64,000 bases of DNA, from assembly GCA_029851415.1 (NCBI GenBank), contig CM056742.1, positions 146,511,121 to 146,575,120 on the forward strand, in the 5' to 3' direction. The stretch comes from Eretmocerus hayati. Taxonomy: Eukaryota; Arthropoda; Insecta; Hymenoptera; Aphelinidae. Under the pieces are notes generated by a model that saw nothing but the letters and a program-made list of their open reading frames with translations, made no database searches and was not told where the DNA came from. The translations under genes were made by a program, and so were the position numbers. Numbering within the stretch: position 1 is the first letter of the stretch; every line of letters starts with the position of its first letter. Below, piece by piece: positions 25,426-38,560 of the stretch.

Positions 25426-27392
25426 ATACCCACTGTGGTCCGCCCAAGTCAAGTAACTTTCTATAACAATTTCATAGCTAATTTGGATTTTTTACTGTAT
25501 TTTCTTTCTCTTGATACATTATTACTTTGAACTACCTATTTTTAGTCTATAATCCAACTCATATCAACTTGAATCTTGGAGAGAAATTCTCATATTACAT
25601 GTCCCCAAGATATGTACTGTAAAAGTTAACTTTTGAATGAACTGAAATTCAAACTATTTTCAAAGATGATCAAGGGTACAACAAGCATCATACAAAATGA
25701 CAACTTCAAATATTGAAAATTTCTCAGAAATCTGAAAATGACTTGTTTCATTTGACCATTTGAACCGTATATATTCAAAAGTAGACCTATCTGTGACTTT
25801 TGATGTAGGATTATAGATAAAGAATAGAATACATGTAAGAGCCTTGGTATTATTTTTGTCCACTTATTTTTTGAAAGAAAAAAAAATTGAGCAATGATTG
25901 ATTCAAGTTCGACGAAGATTGAGAATATTACAGTCAAAAAATCGAATAATGGGTTGTCAACATGTGACACAGGTCATCTGAGGGTAACAAAATCTGACAT
26001 AGCAATGTTTCATAGGTTCTAAATTTACAGATCAGACAGGAAAGCCTCCAGTATTTGATTATCGAGCACTTTTCCACACGGTGCAGAGCTTTGGGGTATA
26101 GCCTCGAAATTGACGATAAGAAACTGGTTCGACCTGAACACAATTGGTATCAGTACTAATCGTTGGGGGCATTAATTACACGAGTAAATGATATGCGTAG
26201 ACAGGGCGTTGGGATAAAAAAATTATCCATATCTCCATTATAACCTCTTTCATTTCGTACCAGAGAAAGCTGCGAGATCTCAAAAAGCACGTGAAGTATC
26301 AAAAACTTGTGGGGGTACAACACTTGGTTGGATAAAATTAGCACTCCAGTGAGATTTGCTTTCGTTGTATTATAAAAGGGAGCTCACATGCACGCATTCA
26401 TGCATGACTCGGCAGTTATGAGATGAATTGAGCAGATGCATGCAATGTACATTATACTTCCATAAGTTACTTTTGTTACGGGGGCTTGGATGGTTTTTAT
26501 TTCCTGCCTTCGACCATTCAATTCAGGATATTTTTTTTTTCTTTTTTGTGTAGAATTATGTCTTGTGAATGGGTTGACACTTGGATGATTATATTATGAC
26601 TGTCTCAATTCAATGATCATGGTTATAAGTTCTACTAGTGCGTTAGAGAAAGTTGATTGGAAATAAGCTACTACTTTACATATGTTACAGGATCAAATGG
26701 GATTTCTCTCAAGTTTGTTCCGGTATTAAATAACCTACTGCAATGAATCTCTGGAGGTTATTCCTATTTATGAGTATCTAATTAAGAGAAATTATCGTTG
26801 GTTGGCGAATGACTTATTACATGTCACAAATATCTTTTACGACGATGTTTTGAGTGCAAGTTGGGATCACTGTATCGATTTTTGGCTTGAAAGAGTATAA
26901 CGACCTTTTCATCAAAGTTCCCCTGAGTAGGTACAAATCAAATCCTAGTAGTACACCGCTGCCGCAGTCAAAGTAATTGCTTTGAATTGTTTGTTCTTGG
27001 GAGTGCTTAAATAACAGGCATTCACGTTTAGTGAAGCGAAAAAAAGACTAATATAGTTTTTGCAAACATTCATCAACTTCATATTTTTCACTCTCTTAAG
27101 CTGAAATTTTGTTCAAGTCGAATATATTGAATAAATCTGCAGAATCGATTCAAAAGCAATTCTAAATTCATATCGAATAGGAAGTTATTTGTAAAAGTTT
27201 CGATCTATTTCTACACGCCTCAACTTCCAGATTCATACGCGAATCTGAATTTGACTGGTAATATATTCGAATTCAGTGGAAGAGGAGAAGTATATGGAAG
27301 AAAGTAGAGAATTCTGTCACCAGTCACGTGTGACATTCGGAAGATTGAATTCAGTCAAAAAAAAAAAAAAAGGACGAGTATTATATATATAC

Positions 27393-27578
27393 CTCTTCAT
27401 TTTCGAAAGACGATATAACCTCGTAGTAGAATTGCTCGGCCATTGACAGATCTTTGAGAGACGTCCTGTCTGCATCGTCGTCACGTTTTTCATCATCATC
27501 ATTCTCGTCTAAATAATCTTTGATGATTATACTACGCCTGGATAATATTTCGATTCTACCACCGTTGACTAGCTCCAT
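27393..27578 (-). CDS. Dys: Putative alternative first coding exon of a short dystrophin isoform
   Basis: The exon has 62 codons from ATG at 27578 to a donor GTATAT at 27392. The protein begins MELVNGGRIEILSRRS, has an acidic stretch (DENDDDEKRDDDAD, about residues 24-37) and ends SSFENEE. The start context is AAAATGG, and an in-frame TAA lies 15 nt upstream, so it reads as a first coding exon rather than an internal one. It ends in phase 0, the phase at which the next dystrophin exon (5214-5482) begins, so splicing would give FENEE joined to KVCKFQK. Use of internal promoters with unique first exons is established for dystrophin (fly Dp117/Dp186, vertebrate Dp116/Dp71). The predicted product would be 62 unique residues, the last spectrin repeat, WW, EF/ZZ and the C-terminus. 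Alternatives are an unrelated nested gene or a chance open frame. I do not recognise this N-terminus from another species. Confidence 0.6.
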
Positions 27579-27640
27579 TTTCTTTGATTTTTATTTTTCT
27601 TTCACACTTTCAAAGTGCTAATGGTATATAATACGGCAAA
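27579..27640 (-). promoter_or_regulatory. Candidate promoter and leader of the internal first exon
   Basis: Reading the minus strand, a TATA-like TATTATATACC lies about 50 nt before the ATG of exon 27393-27578. It is followed by AT-rich leader sequence with an in-frame stop. A TATA box there would place the start site near 27595-27605 and imply a very short leader. A (GC)-rich GTGCGCGAGTGCGCG tract lies a little further upstream (about 27655-27672). No initiator or transcript data can be read from sequence alone, so this is weak. Confidence 0.25.
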
Positions 27641-28506
27641 TCTTGTTCAGCGTGTACGCGCACTCGCGCACTTTTTTCCTTTTCATCACAGTCGTTTCAT
27701 AAACATGTCATCTTTCAATCATCCATAATACAAACTTCATATTAGATGGATGATTGCTAATTTTATATTTCAATTCACTAGCACATTTACACATGTTTTT
27801 GTTTGCTTTTCACTGTTATTTATCACAAATTATCGATTTTTGATGTTCACTTTGTCATTTTAACACTTTGCTTGGAAGGGTGGTTTTGTAGACTCGAAGA
27901 GATCTTATATTGGTTGTTGGTCTATTTTTGTTTTGATGGTTTGTACTCGTTTCGCGTTCAACTTGATGATTCACAACTTCCTGCGCGACGAGTGGATGAA
28001 TCTTCTTTGGTAGAGATAGACATTTGTGGGTCTGCGGCTAGTTAGAATTTGGTCAAAGCAATTCAAGTACTTTAGCACAAGCAATTTAAACGCAATAAAT
28101 TCTGCTTGAGACCTAATCGAGCAACTGTACGATGTAGTACGCCTCTTCCATCTTCAAAATTTCATGTTATCATTTCTGAGATTTTTGTGAATTTGGATTA
28201 AAAGGCAAAGTTCATTTGGTTCAAAATATGAACTCTATTTCTAATTGTTGGTTATTTTTTTTTTGGAAGTGATCTTTCCACTTGATTTCGCAGAATTTAT
28301 TATCGAGAGCTAGGTTAATTTATCGTGCGCTAAATTATTGTAAAAAGTCTTGGAAAATGTGAAGTTTATCAAGATTTTGGCAGATTTTTTAATAAGAAAA
28401 CAAACTGAGAAAAATCCCAAAATCATTGATAATACAATTTTAAAATAAATATGAAATTGAAATAACTAGCACTGGAAACAATTTCCATTCAGAAAAAGGA
28501 GACACC

Positions 28507-30652
28507 CAAACTTTGACTCCCTTGAATTTCAACACAAGAAAGTTTTGAACACAACGTGTTGAAAGTTTCAAACACATGAAAAATTATTCCCAACACTTGA
28601 AAATTCAACACACTTTTTTTTCTACACGATTCTAATGTGTTCGTATTTTTAACTCAGACTAACACGGATAACAAAGTAATTTCAACACCAAGGGCGAAAA
28701 AAGAACACCATCCAGAATAAATCCAACACCATTGCAGAAAAAACCAACACAAGCATCGTAATTTTCAACACAAGTTGTGTAAATTCATACACGCGACCAA
28801 TAAAAGTCAAAATCGCCTTCAAAAGAATGTACACGCCTCTACCAAATGTGTTGGAGTGAATTTTGATCCAAACATAGTCAAATTTGCTAATCGGCAACCC
28901 ATACCCAGGCAGAAAGACTCCCTTGAATTTCAACACAAGAAAGTTTTGAACACAACGTGTTGAAAGTTTTAAACACATGAAAAATTATTCCCAACACTTG
29001 AAAATTCAACACACTTTTTTTCTACACGATTTTAATGTGTTCATATTTTTAACTCAGACCAACACGGATAACAAAGTAATTTCAACACCAAGGGCGACAA
29101 AAAGATTACTATCCAGAATAAATCCAACACCATTGCGGGAAAAACCAACACAAGCTTCGTAATTTTCAACACAAGTTGTGTAAATTTATACACACAATCA
29201 ATAAAAATCAACACCACCTTCAAAAAATGCACATGCCTCTAACACCATCCGGGATAGATTCAACACCATTGCAAAAAAACCAACACAAGCTTCGTAATTT
29301 TCTACACAACTTGTGTAAATTCATACGCACGACCAATAAAAGTGAAAATCGCCTTCAAAAGATTGTACACGCCTCTACCAAATGTGTTGGAGTGAATTTT
29401 GATCCAAACATAGTCAAATTTGCTAATCGGCAACCCATACCCAGGCAGAAAGATTAGTCGGCAAAAAACTACTCTTCGGCTAGCCTACTAAAACTACTCT
29501 AGTCCGAAGAGTAGTTTCTTGCCGACTAATCTTTCTGCCTGGGTATGGGTTGCCGATTAGCAAATTTGACTATGTTTGGATCAAAATTCACTCCAACACA
29601 TTTGGTAGAGGCGTGTACAATCTTTTGAAGGCGATTTTCACTTTTATTGGTCGTGCGTATGAATTTACACAAGTTGTGTAGAAAATTACTAAGCTTGTGT
29701 TGGTTTTTTTGCAATGGTGTTGAATCTATCCCGGATGGTGTTAGAGGCGTGTGCATTTTTTGAAGGTGGTGTTGATTTTTATTAATTGTGTGTATAAATT
29801 TACACAACTTGTGTTGAAAATTACGAAGCTTGTGTTGGTTTTTCCTGCAATGGTGTTGGATTTATTCTGGATGGTGTTCTTTTTGTCGCCCTTGGTGTTG
29901 AAATTACTTTGTTATCCGTGTTGGTCTGAGTTAAAGATATGAACACATTAAAATCGTGTAGAAAAAAAAGTGTGTTGAATTTTCAAGTGTTGGGAATAAT
30001 TTTTCATGTGTTTAAAACTTTCAACACGTTGTGTTCAAAACTTTCTTGTGTTGAAATTCAAGGGAGTCGGCAGAAAAGATTAGTAGAGTAGTTTTTTGCC
30101 GACTAATCTTTTTGCCTGTGTATGGGTTGCCGATTAGCAAATTTAACTATGTTTGGATCAAAATTCACTCCAACACATTTGGTAGAGGCGTGTACATTCT
30201 TTTGAAGGCGATTATGACTTTTATTGGTCGTGTGTATGAATTTACACAAGTTGTGTAGAAAATTACGAAGCTTGTGTTGGTTTTTTTGCAATGGTGTTGA
30301 ATCTATCCCGGATGGTGTTAGAGGCGTGTGCATTTTTTGAAGGTGGTGTTGATTTTTATTGATTGTGTGTATAAATTTACACAACTTGTGTTGGAAATTA
30401 CGAAGATTGTGTTGGTTTTTTCCGCAATGGTGTTGGATTTATTCTGGATGGTGTTCTTTTTTCGCCCTTGGTGTTGAAATTACTTTGTTATCCGTGTTAG
30501 TCTGAGTTAAAAATACGAACACATTAGAATCGTGTAGAAAAAAAAGTGTGTTGAATTTTCAAGTGTTGGGAATAATTTTTCATGTGTTTAAAACTTTGAA
30601 CACGTTGTGTTCAAAACTTTCTTGTGTTGAAATTCAAGGGAGTCCAAACTTT
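28507..30652. mobile_element. CAACAC-rich four-unit palindromic element with 8-bp target duplication
   Basis: CAAACTTT at 28507-28514 and 30645-30652 is a perfect 8-bp target duplication. Between them, GACTCCCTTGAATTTCAACA at 28515 mirrors the right end. Inside are four units: two direct (28515-28915; 28916-about 29453) and two inverted (about 29533-30068; about 30112-30644). They centre on a palindrome at 29454-29530 built on ATTAGTCGGCAAAAAACTAC. The first unit lacks a roughly 140-bp internal duplication present in the others. CAACAC recurs every few tens of bases. Eight-base duplications fit hAT, P or Merlin families, but no transposase is present. Short open frames repeated in each unit are shadows of the repeat. 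Confidence 0.85.
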
Positions 30653-32191
30653 CAAACAACGTTGATTTTAATGTGGAGAAATATGAACGAAAATGATTGT
30701 TATTCATTTTTTTAGACATGGGTAAGGTTATAATCAATTAAATTCAATAAATTGATTGGTTTTTAGTGTTCCAAAATAAGGAAGTATCTGGCCAAAACTA
30801 AACACCGGCTGCCACTGAAACATAATGTTTTAGAAGGGCACGCTGTAATCATAGCAACTGTTCAAAAATTGATTTAACAAGATCACAGAGTAAATACCCT
30901 ATTTTAGAATGATTTACAAAAATCTCAGCAAAGCACACGAAAAAAAAAAAAAAGAAAATGATCAAAGATCGTGTAAGATCTAAACGTGAGAAGAGGAAGT
31001 ATACTTTTCATAGGGTAAATTCAGATGGAAGAGGCACTGACTCAATTTGTATCGGATACTCGATCAGATGGGCAAATCAGTGTACATAGAATAAAAGGGC
31101 TCGCGATTCACATATAAAAGCCATTGAGCCTGATGCACGCGTGGCGTGGCGAGTATACGCACCTATATAAATCCGATAAAGGTTGGGCGTTATAACAAAA
31201 CAATATATAAAACGATCGAGAGACACAAGCAGAAAGGATGTGTATAATACCGGTGAAATATATACACACCAGCTGTACGCACGTTGACAAGCGAGAGTGA
31301 ACTGAGGAGAGTGAAACGGTCGACCCTCGTGTTGGTATTATAATGCCTCCACTCGCATCATCGGGGACGTGCCCCGCGCGAGCTCATTCTCACTGTTTCT
31401 CTCTTCCATATACTTCGTATGCTTCTTCTTCTTCCTCTTCTTCACTTGGGGCTCACATGTACCCATATATGTGTGTCCACATCACCAAAAGAGAGGTATA
31501 TCCATGTGTGTATGTTGTATACAGAAGAGAAGCAGCAGAGGCCAGAGAGTATAGGCGGGTGGTGGAGAGAGAGACATTCCTAACCGAACATCGGCTCCTC
31601 CTCCTCCTTCTTTTCTTTTCCATCATTTGAATCATCCTCTTCTCGTCCTCCTATTATTCTCTTCTCCATTTATTAGCATATGATTCTCAACGCTGTTGAT
31701 TTAGAGAATTGTTGAACTCAGCAATTTTATTGGGGTGAATAGTAGATGTACTTTTTTCTTTTTCGAATGATGTCGCATAAAATGCTTATAAATTGAGGTA
31801 GCAAATCGGAATCAATCGATCCTGATAATAAGTAATACACAAAATAATGCTCTGCTGACCACTACTACCCTTTGCATCGTTGCAACAATTATTGTCCTTC
31901 TTGAACTAATGCGTACTTGGCATAAATTCTTACGGGGGTAAATTTCAAAGCCTTTCAATTTGCTAACGATATAATTTTACGTTCAAGATTATTTTTTCGA
32001 CTCTAATGTCCAGCAATCATCAATGATGGAGTATGAATTTGATGTTTTTCTTTTTTTTTGACTATTTTGTTTTATTAGTGAATAGGGAACAAGCGACGTT
32101 TCGGACCTTTGATTAGGTCCTACTTCAGGTTGAATATATCTTATACTGAAGGAAGAGAATTGACACAATCTGAACGAAAGAAGAAATAAAG
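30653..32191. other. Intron; possible retroelement debris near 32085-32140
   Basis: No gene seen. Minus-strand CCGAAACGTCG preceded by GAAGTAGGACC near 32095-32125 resembles a motif common near the 3' ends of some metazoan retroelements. It is suggestive only. Confidence 0.35.
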
Positions 32192-32640
32192 GTTAAAAAG
32201 AATTTTTAAAAAACGCTTTTATTCACTGATCTAAACGGCGTGGTGAAGCTCGGCGTAGTGTATTAGAAATAGAATTTGAGAGCCCGATAAAAAAAATCGC
32301 GCAGAAAGGGATTGCACGGTACATAAGAAACTATGCGTATAACACTGGACAGCCTATAAGCCCTATGGGTGTCTCGTATTAGAATGTCACACACTCATCA
32401 TTACGTGCAGCAGATACTGTAGTCAAGGACAACCTCCCCCCCCCCCGCCCCCACCGCGTACGACCGCTAACGATCAATTGTCTACTCTCCCTACTCAATT
32501 GATTGAAGTCGTCAATCATGGGGTCCCTAAGCGAACGAGAAACAGGAAGCCAAAATCTTGTTCCAGAAATGGGGAAAAAATACCAGTGTCAGAACTATGG
32601 CCAAGGCGAAGTAGAATAAAAGCGTTTAAAAAGAGGCTTA
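32192..32640. mobile_element. Short copy of the AACGCTTTTATTC element (about 450 bp)
   Basis: The left 35 nt are identical to 11277-11311 (ending AAAAAACGCTTTTATTCACT). The right end AGAACTATGGCC followed by AATAAAAGCGTTTAAA matches 13571-13606. Internally it shares GCAGCAGA and nearby blocks with the larger copy. It contains a C-rich tract at about 32434-32457. Non-coding. Confidence 0.6.
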
Positions 32641-35600
32641 AAATCTAGGGCTTATCAGCGCAGGTATGTTGCTTTGTGATCCCTTCGGTGATGGAACCTC
32701 GTGCGGATCTCGACGCTCATGGGCCTGCAGCGACTTTTTTGTGAGTCAGCTGTTAGACCAACAGGCTGGTTGATTTCCGAACGCACTGATTACACTAAGC
32801 TCGACACTAAGAGGTGCTTTTCAGCTAACCTTCAGATCTTAATATTAATGAATGAAATTTTGATTCAATCTGAGCAACGATTCCTTCTTTTTTTTTCTCT
32901 CGACTGTACAGGTGTGCTGGTCGAATTCAATTTTTGAGGCCTTGATGAATTAGACCCAGAAAATAATGTGTAGGTTTAACCCAAACTTATCATGTAGAGC
33001 ATTACAAAAGAATTTTTACAAGTGAAAATATGGCTATAAGCTATGCAGAAAACAATTGCAAAGAACTTCGTAATAAGCGTGATTTGCTTAATCCTGCATA
33101 TGAAATCGAATGGTCCTTTGTTCCCACACATGCACCATTTCATCATTCGGTATATGTCTATCGCGTCACTAGACCAATTTCATAATGACCTATTATTAAT
33201 GACTCCATTAGATCCCAACCATTCCAACACCTACGCATCACCAATGTCAAAATATCTATTATTTAATTTCATGTGTTTGAGATCCACGATATCTCGATCA
33301 CAATCTAAAAATATAAGAATTTTATAAATGTTGATGAGGTCTGAGAGTCGTAAAATAATCCTCATGTCAAAACAAGAAGCAGACCAAACAAGCATGCATA
33401 AATATTAAATCAGCAAGATTTTCGCGTTCCAACAGATATAAGCACGGGGAGCAAGAGCAACCAAGAGGATATTAGATAACTGCGAGCTGAAAGAGAGAGA
33501 GTTACGAGGGAACTGCGGGTGGCTATCCTCCTATACCTTACCTGCAGAGGCACTAAATAATCCAAAATCAATATCCATGTCGCCATTCGTTGTCTAAGAC
33601 TATGGTTGCGAGCAGAATTGATAAGATCGAATTTCACATATCCTCATATATATGACTTATCAATTAATTTTGTGTCGTAAATAATATGGCGAACAATAAG
33701 ATTTAAGTCTTGATATGATGAATGACTGTTGGAGGATGGAAATTTTTTTTGACATTCTATATGAGACTCGAAGAGAACTATATTGAGCGAAAAAGTAAAA
33801 TTGTTCAATGTAATCCTGGCATTGTAAGTTCAAAAGAAATTCAAAGCTAAAATTAAAGTTTTCAAATCCAGTAGAGGGGATTGGCGCTAAAGAATATAAT
33901 TTTTTCATCTAAAATTTTGCAGAAGAGCTAGCCTCATTTGATTTTGGCGGAAAAACTTAAATGACGATTGAAAATCCCCATCTCAAAGCTTGACCCGAAA
34001 GAGTTCACTCGGAAATTCTTTAAAATGATAGAGGCTTTATGTTCCCAAATTTTGAGAACCTAAATGACAGTTTTTGAAAGTACTGTGTAAAGAAGATTGA
34101 TCTTGAAAAGTATGAATATAAAGAAAATGAAAATTATATGAAAAAAATGAGAATGAGAATGATATCTTTAAAAATTTCCAGAAAGCTCAAGGTATCGTCA
34201 AAACTTTTGAAACCCCATTCTCTGTTTTGAAAAATTTGAAATTCGAATTTTTCATTGGGCTCTGTTACACATCATTTTCCAGATGTAACACCATCACAAG
34301 ACTCTAGTGATTTTATTGATTTACACAAAATTTTTGAAATAACTAGTGTTGCTACGAAATCATTAGGTTAGGAATTTCCTGGTCACAAATTCTAAGACAC
34401 TTCCTCGTGTTCTAAATTCTTCAGATAAGCTTCCCTTCGTTTATCTACAAGATATCACCAATCTTATCCTCAAAACTGAGATAGGTTTTTCCAGCACTCA
34501 AGAATCAAAGGTCTTCTCCTTTGTAATCTACAAAATGAAATAGGGCCTCTCTTTTCTCAAGCCTCGAAACAATCTAGTACAAACGTTAAAAAATGTATAT
34601 CACACGGAGTTGATTAACAGCCAACAACCCTGATGTCACGAGTAGTTTAAATCAAACCCTATAACACTACATCAACCCAATAGATATATCCAGACAATTT
34701 TCCATGTTGCCGCGCACTATGAGCTCGAACATCATCGGGGCGTCGATATGAGTAATTTCTCTCGAGCTGGTGAACCATGTATATAGGGAAACACACACAT
34801 CAGATAACATGCACTTCGGAAGGATACATGTCGTGTGGTCTGATATAGACTTATACTTGCTGATGCGATAGGCATCGTGTATATCGATCATCGTATTTTC
34901 CAAGCTCCAAAGATAAACCACGATATCACACAGCTTTTGATTTCCGATGCAATTTCCAAAACGACTCAATTTCTATACGATACCGAACGTTTTGTGGATA
35001 ATTTAAATCTAAATGATTAAAAAAAAATGACAAATAAAATATGTTCCCTCTTACTCTTTACGATTACATTTATGTACATCGAGAAAAGGTTGACCTATAA
35101 AATCATTCCAAATGCGTACACTGATGGAGTTTATATGTATTTGTAAAGCGAGACCTGATTTTCATTCAAAGTTAATTATTCGCAATGTTATTCGCAACCA
35201 CTACGAGTACACGAGCTCTCATCCAATTTTTTCACGGTATCATACTATACGCAATAATAATCTCGCGTCTTTCTCATTCCTACGCTTGGGTATTATTATT
35301 ATATACACGTTGGTCCACCATTTTCATAAAGTGTAAGAGCGCTTCTCATTCGCCGAGTCTGCCTGCTTTTCTGACTCTGACTCTCTCGAGTGTTTCGCAG
35401 TTTGCGGTGCATTCCAAGTTCCGCCTTCGTGTGCAGTATTATTGGCCTCGAATTTTTTTTTTTCGCTGCTGTTTTTGTGAACTGCGCATAGTGCAATGAC
35501 TTTTGCGAGTCGCCAGTCCTAGCGGAGGTCTGTTTGCATAGTAGAATAATAAACCTATACAATCCTTGTGTAGTATAAATTGCGCTCAGGATAGATGCAT

Positions 35601-38336
35601 CAGACTATGGATATGTACGCACACGGGTCTATGTGGATATTAAGGGCCAACGAAAATAGCGGTAGAAGCTTGGCGGGAGAATATAAAATGAAAAATGAAA
35701 AACTTCCGAGTGGCTGTGTGTGGGCTTATAATGGAAAATGCGCGGGAGTGAAAAATGGTAATAATGAGCTGGAAGACATAGTGAGATATTACACTTTGAG
35801 ATTTTCAATGGTGGTTATTGAGATTTTTAAGTGCGTGATGTAGAAGTTATGGGGTGAGGAAGAGGTTGTTCAAGAAGTTGTGAAAAATGAGTGATTTAGG
35901 AGGAAATGATGATACCCCGTTGTTGAAATGTTTGTAGAAAAAAATACGTTGCGAGTGTATTTTACTCTTGAAAGTGTTATCGAGACAGACAAATAGAAAA
36001 AAAAGACAGCCATCAGCTTGTTGTGTCTATACGACAATGGGTACAGCGGGCGGGGTATTGAGTTCAGGGGGAAGATAACGCGATCCCTTGAGTGAAACTT
36101 GCTTGAGATGCTTGAACCAGAGGAATGAAAAAAGGAAAAAAAATCGAGCCAGACGAAGAAACAAAGTTAGGCACGGACGGAGAAAAAAATGGTATAAGAG
36201 CGCTCAATTTGTTGTTTTGTCGGCAAATTCAAGTCTCGCGGGTCACGAAATAGTCATAACAGTAAGATGAGAATTTGCATCCCTGAGAAAACCGGGAGAA
36301 ATTGTGGAACAAAAATTACATGTACTGTTGCAAAGAATTTTACAGGGAGAAAGCTGCAATTTTTCAGCAATTTTCTAATTGAGATGAAAATTTTATCAAC
36401 GGACACAAAAATTTCCTCGAATTGATGTGGTATGTACAAGACGGATTACTCGACTTGTTCGAATTTGTTCCATCTGTTGAATGGCCAGATTATGTGTAAG
36501 ATTCGAAGGAATATAGAGAATGCAAGAGCATTAAAAAGAGAAAATGGAAGGTGCAGAATGGTAACTGGAAGTACAAAGTACAATCGATCAGTACAATCGA
36601 GGTGTACACAGATCAGCTGTATGCGTACTCTCGAAGTAAGCAAGTAAGCAAGCAACGCTCATTCATAATACATGTTGCACAAGGTATAAAATGAAGAAGA
36701 AAAGAAGAAAAGAAGAAGTAGAGAAAGAGAAATTCGTAAGTGGTAGCATGGATAGGATATAAGTTGGGCTCCTACATAATGCAAACTCCTTGGACAATGA
36801 ACTATATTTTTTTCGTTGATTTTTCAACGCCATTAAGAAAATTGTGAACTGAAAATACGGATTGGAAGTCAATGAGTTCGGTAGCAAAATTCAAAGAAAA
36901 ATACGGAGACCTCTTAGACAAAATGTGAAAAAAACTGTTAGTATATTTTATGGGTGTTGTTAGTCATCAGATCGTTATCATGATTGACAATAACGTTAAA
37001 TTTGAGATTCAGAAAACTAGCGTTACTGTCCAGATTCACAGTATCTAGCATATTCATAAAAAATGTAGATAGAAAAGGAAGCACGATTCGACTGAACAGA
37101 ATGTCGCATTTTCTAAATGACTCATCTCTTAGAAAATTATTCGGGATGATGAATTTGCCCTCATACAATATTTTGAAAGAATAATGATCATATTTGAGAA
37201 CTCAGAGCTCAGAATAGTCCATTTCAAATTTTAAATTTGACTATTTCATATTTGAAGAAGGACATCATTCTTGGAATACAGGCTCCAATGAATACAGGAA
37301 ATTACTTATGCTACAGCAAGGAGCTGATGCTTACTCTGCGCTGTCTTGGCAGGAACAAGAGTTGGATTATATACCTACGCACATCTTCACACGTGAAATA
37401 TATTTCTTGAAGCAGTAATATACACGTGTGAACACGTACCCCAAGGCAGTTTGTGGCAGCCCGTATTATTTGATTCGTCCTTTCTTGTAGGTACTGCAAA
37501 AAAAGTTGAATAAAAGACGGTTTCTGAGGAGAAAAGCAGCTCTCAAAGGATGAGCTGAGAGAGTAAAATGAAAAGAGAATATTGTAAATCCGCCCTACAC
37601 TTTAGTTTCAAGGAAATGAAAAGGATGAGCCAATAATCTGAGGTACAATTTTTAATGAAAGTCGGGTCTCAATTTTACGAGCAATCTAAAAAAGAGTTAG
37701 AAGAAATTTTGGAGAATCTAATTTTTTAAAATAATGTATCTAAGAATCAATGTATATTGATGGAAACACAATTAAATCTAAACTCCAGGACTAATTCGTT
37801 TAGCCACTTCATTTATTTAATGGTTAAAGAACAGAGGTTCAGATCTTATCTTTTCCCGTTGGTCTTTTGTCTACTGATTTGCGACATTGGAAAGAAATTA
37901 TGCTTGCGTTCCCTCAGCCAAATGTGTTACACGTACCCAAGATATCAAACTCACATGAAAATTTTTCTATCTTAACCTACGCGACAACTGTATATTTGAG
38001 TATTTAGCGATTTTTTCGGCATCATGGTATCATTATATTAACCGAGGTATTAGTGAAATTTAGAGGTGCTAGATCAACATTCCCCCAACCCACAGAACGA
38101 TATAAAATCCGCAGAGTACCACATTTACCAGAAGAATTCTTCCCTGACCATATGCCTTTTGAGGGAGTAGGTGGATGGTTGGTCTGAAGACCATATTAAA
38201 CCATGTAAGTTGGGTAGGTGGTCAAAAATGACCGAAATGGGCACCATATATGTTTTGTGCACGGTCCCTAACCAAAATGTAAGATTTTCCGCGTTAGTTT
38301 GGTACCCACCCTATGTATGATGATGAAAAAAACTTA
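32641..38336. other. Large intron; nothing recognised
   Basis: AT-rich intron with scattered short open frames that lack family resemblance. No strong inverted repeat was noticed. Confidence 0.5.
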
Positions 38337-38560
38337 CTTATAAGCAGGGTTTGACACAAAACTGATTTTTGAATTTCGGTTCATTTTGGATCGGGGGGTC
38401 AAACTTTTGTGATAATTTTGGAATTGTTCTCCATTCATCTTGGATGCACAGCAACAGAATTATCGGTTACATCTCTAAAATTATCACAGAAGTTTGACCC
38501 CCCTGATCCGAAATGAACCGAAATTCAAAAGTCAGTTTCGTGTCAAACCTTGCTTATAAG
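38337..38560. mobile_element. Palindromic MITE, 224 bp
   Basis: Arms of about 85 bp (38337-38421 and 38476-38560) are inverted copies with a few substitutions. Both carry CTTATAAGC, GGTTTGACAC, GAATTTCGGTTCATTT and GGGGGGTCAAACTT. The loop is about 54 bp. No target duplication is clear beyond TA. Confidence 0.8.

Noticed and set aside
28682..30384. Several similar 60-98-residue open frames (for example the KCVGVNFDPNIVKFANRQP peptide) on both strands
   Set aside because: They fall exactly in the four units of the palindromic element and recur because the DNA repeats. There is no start, splice or family evidence.
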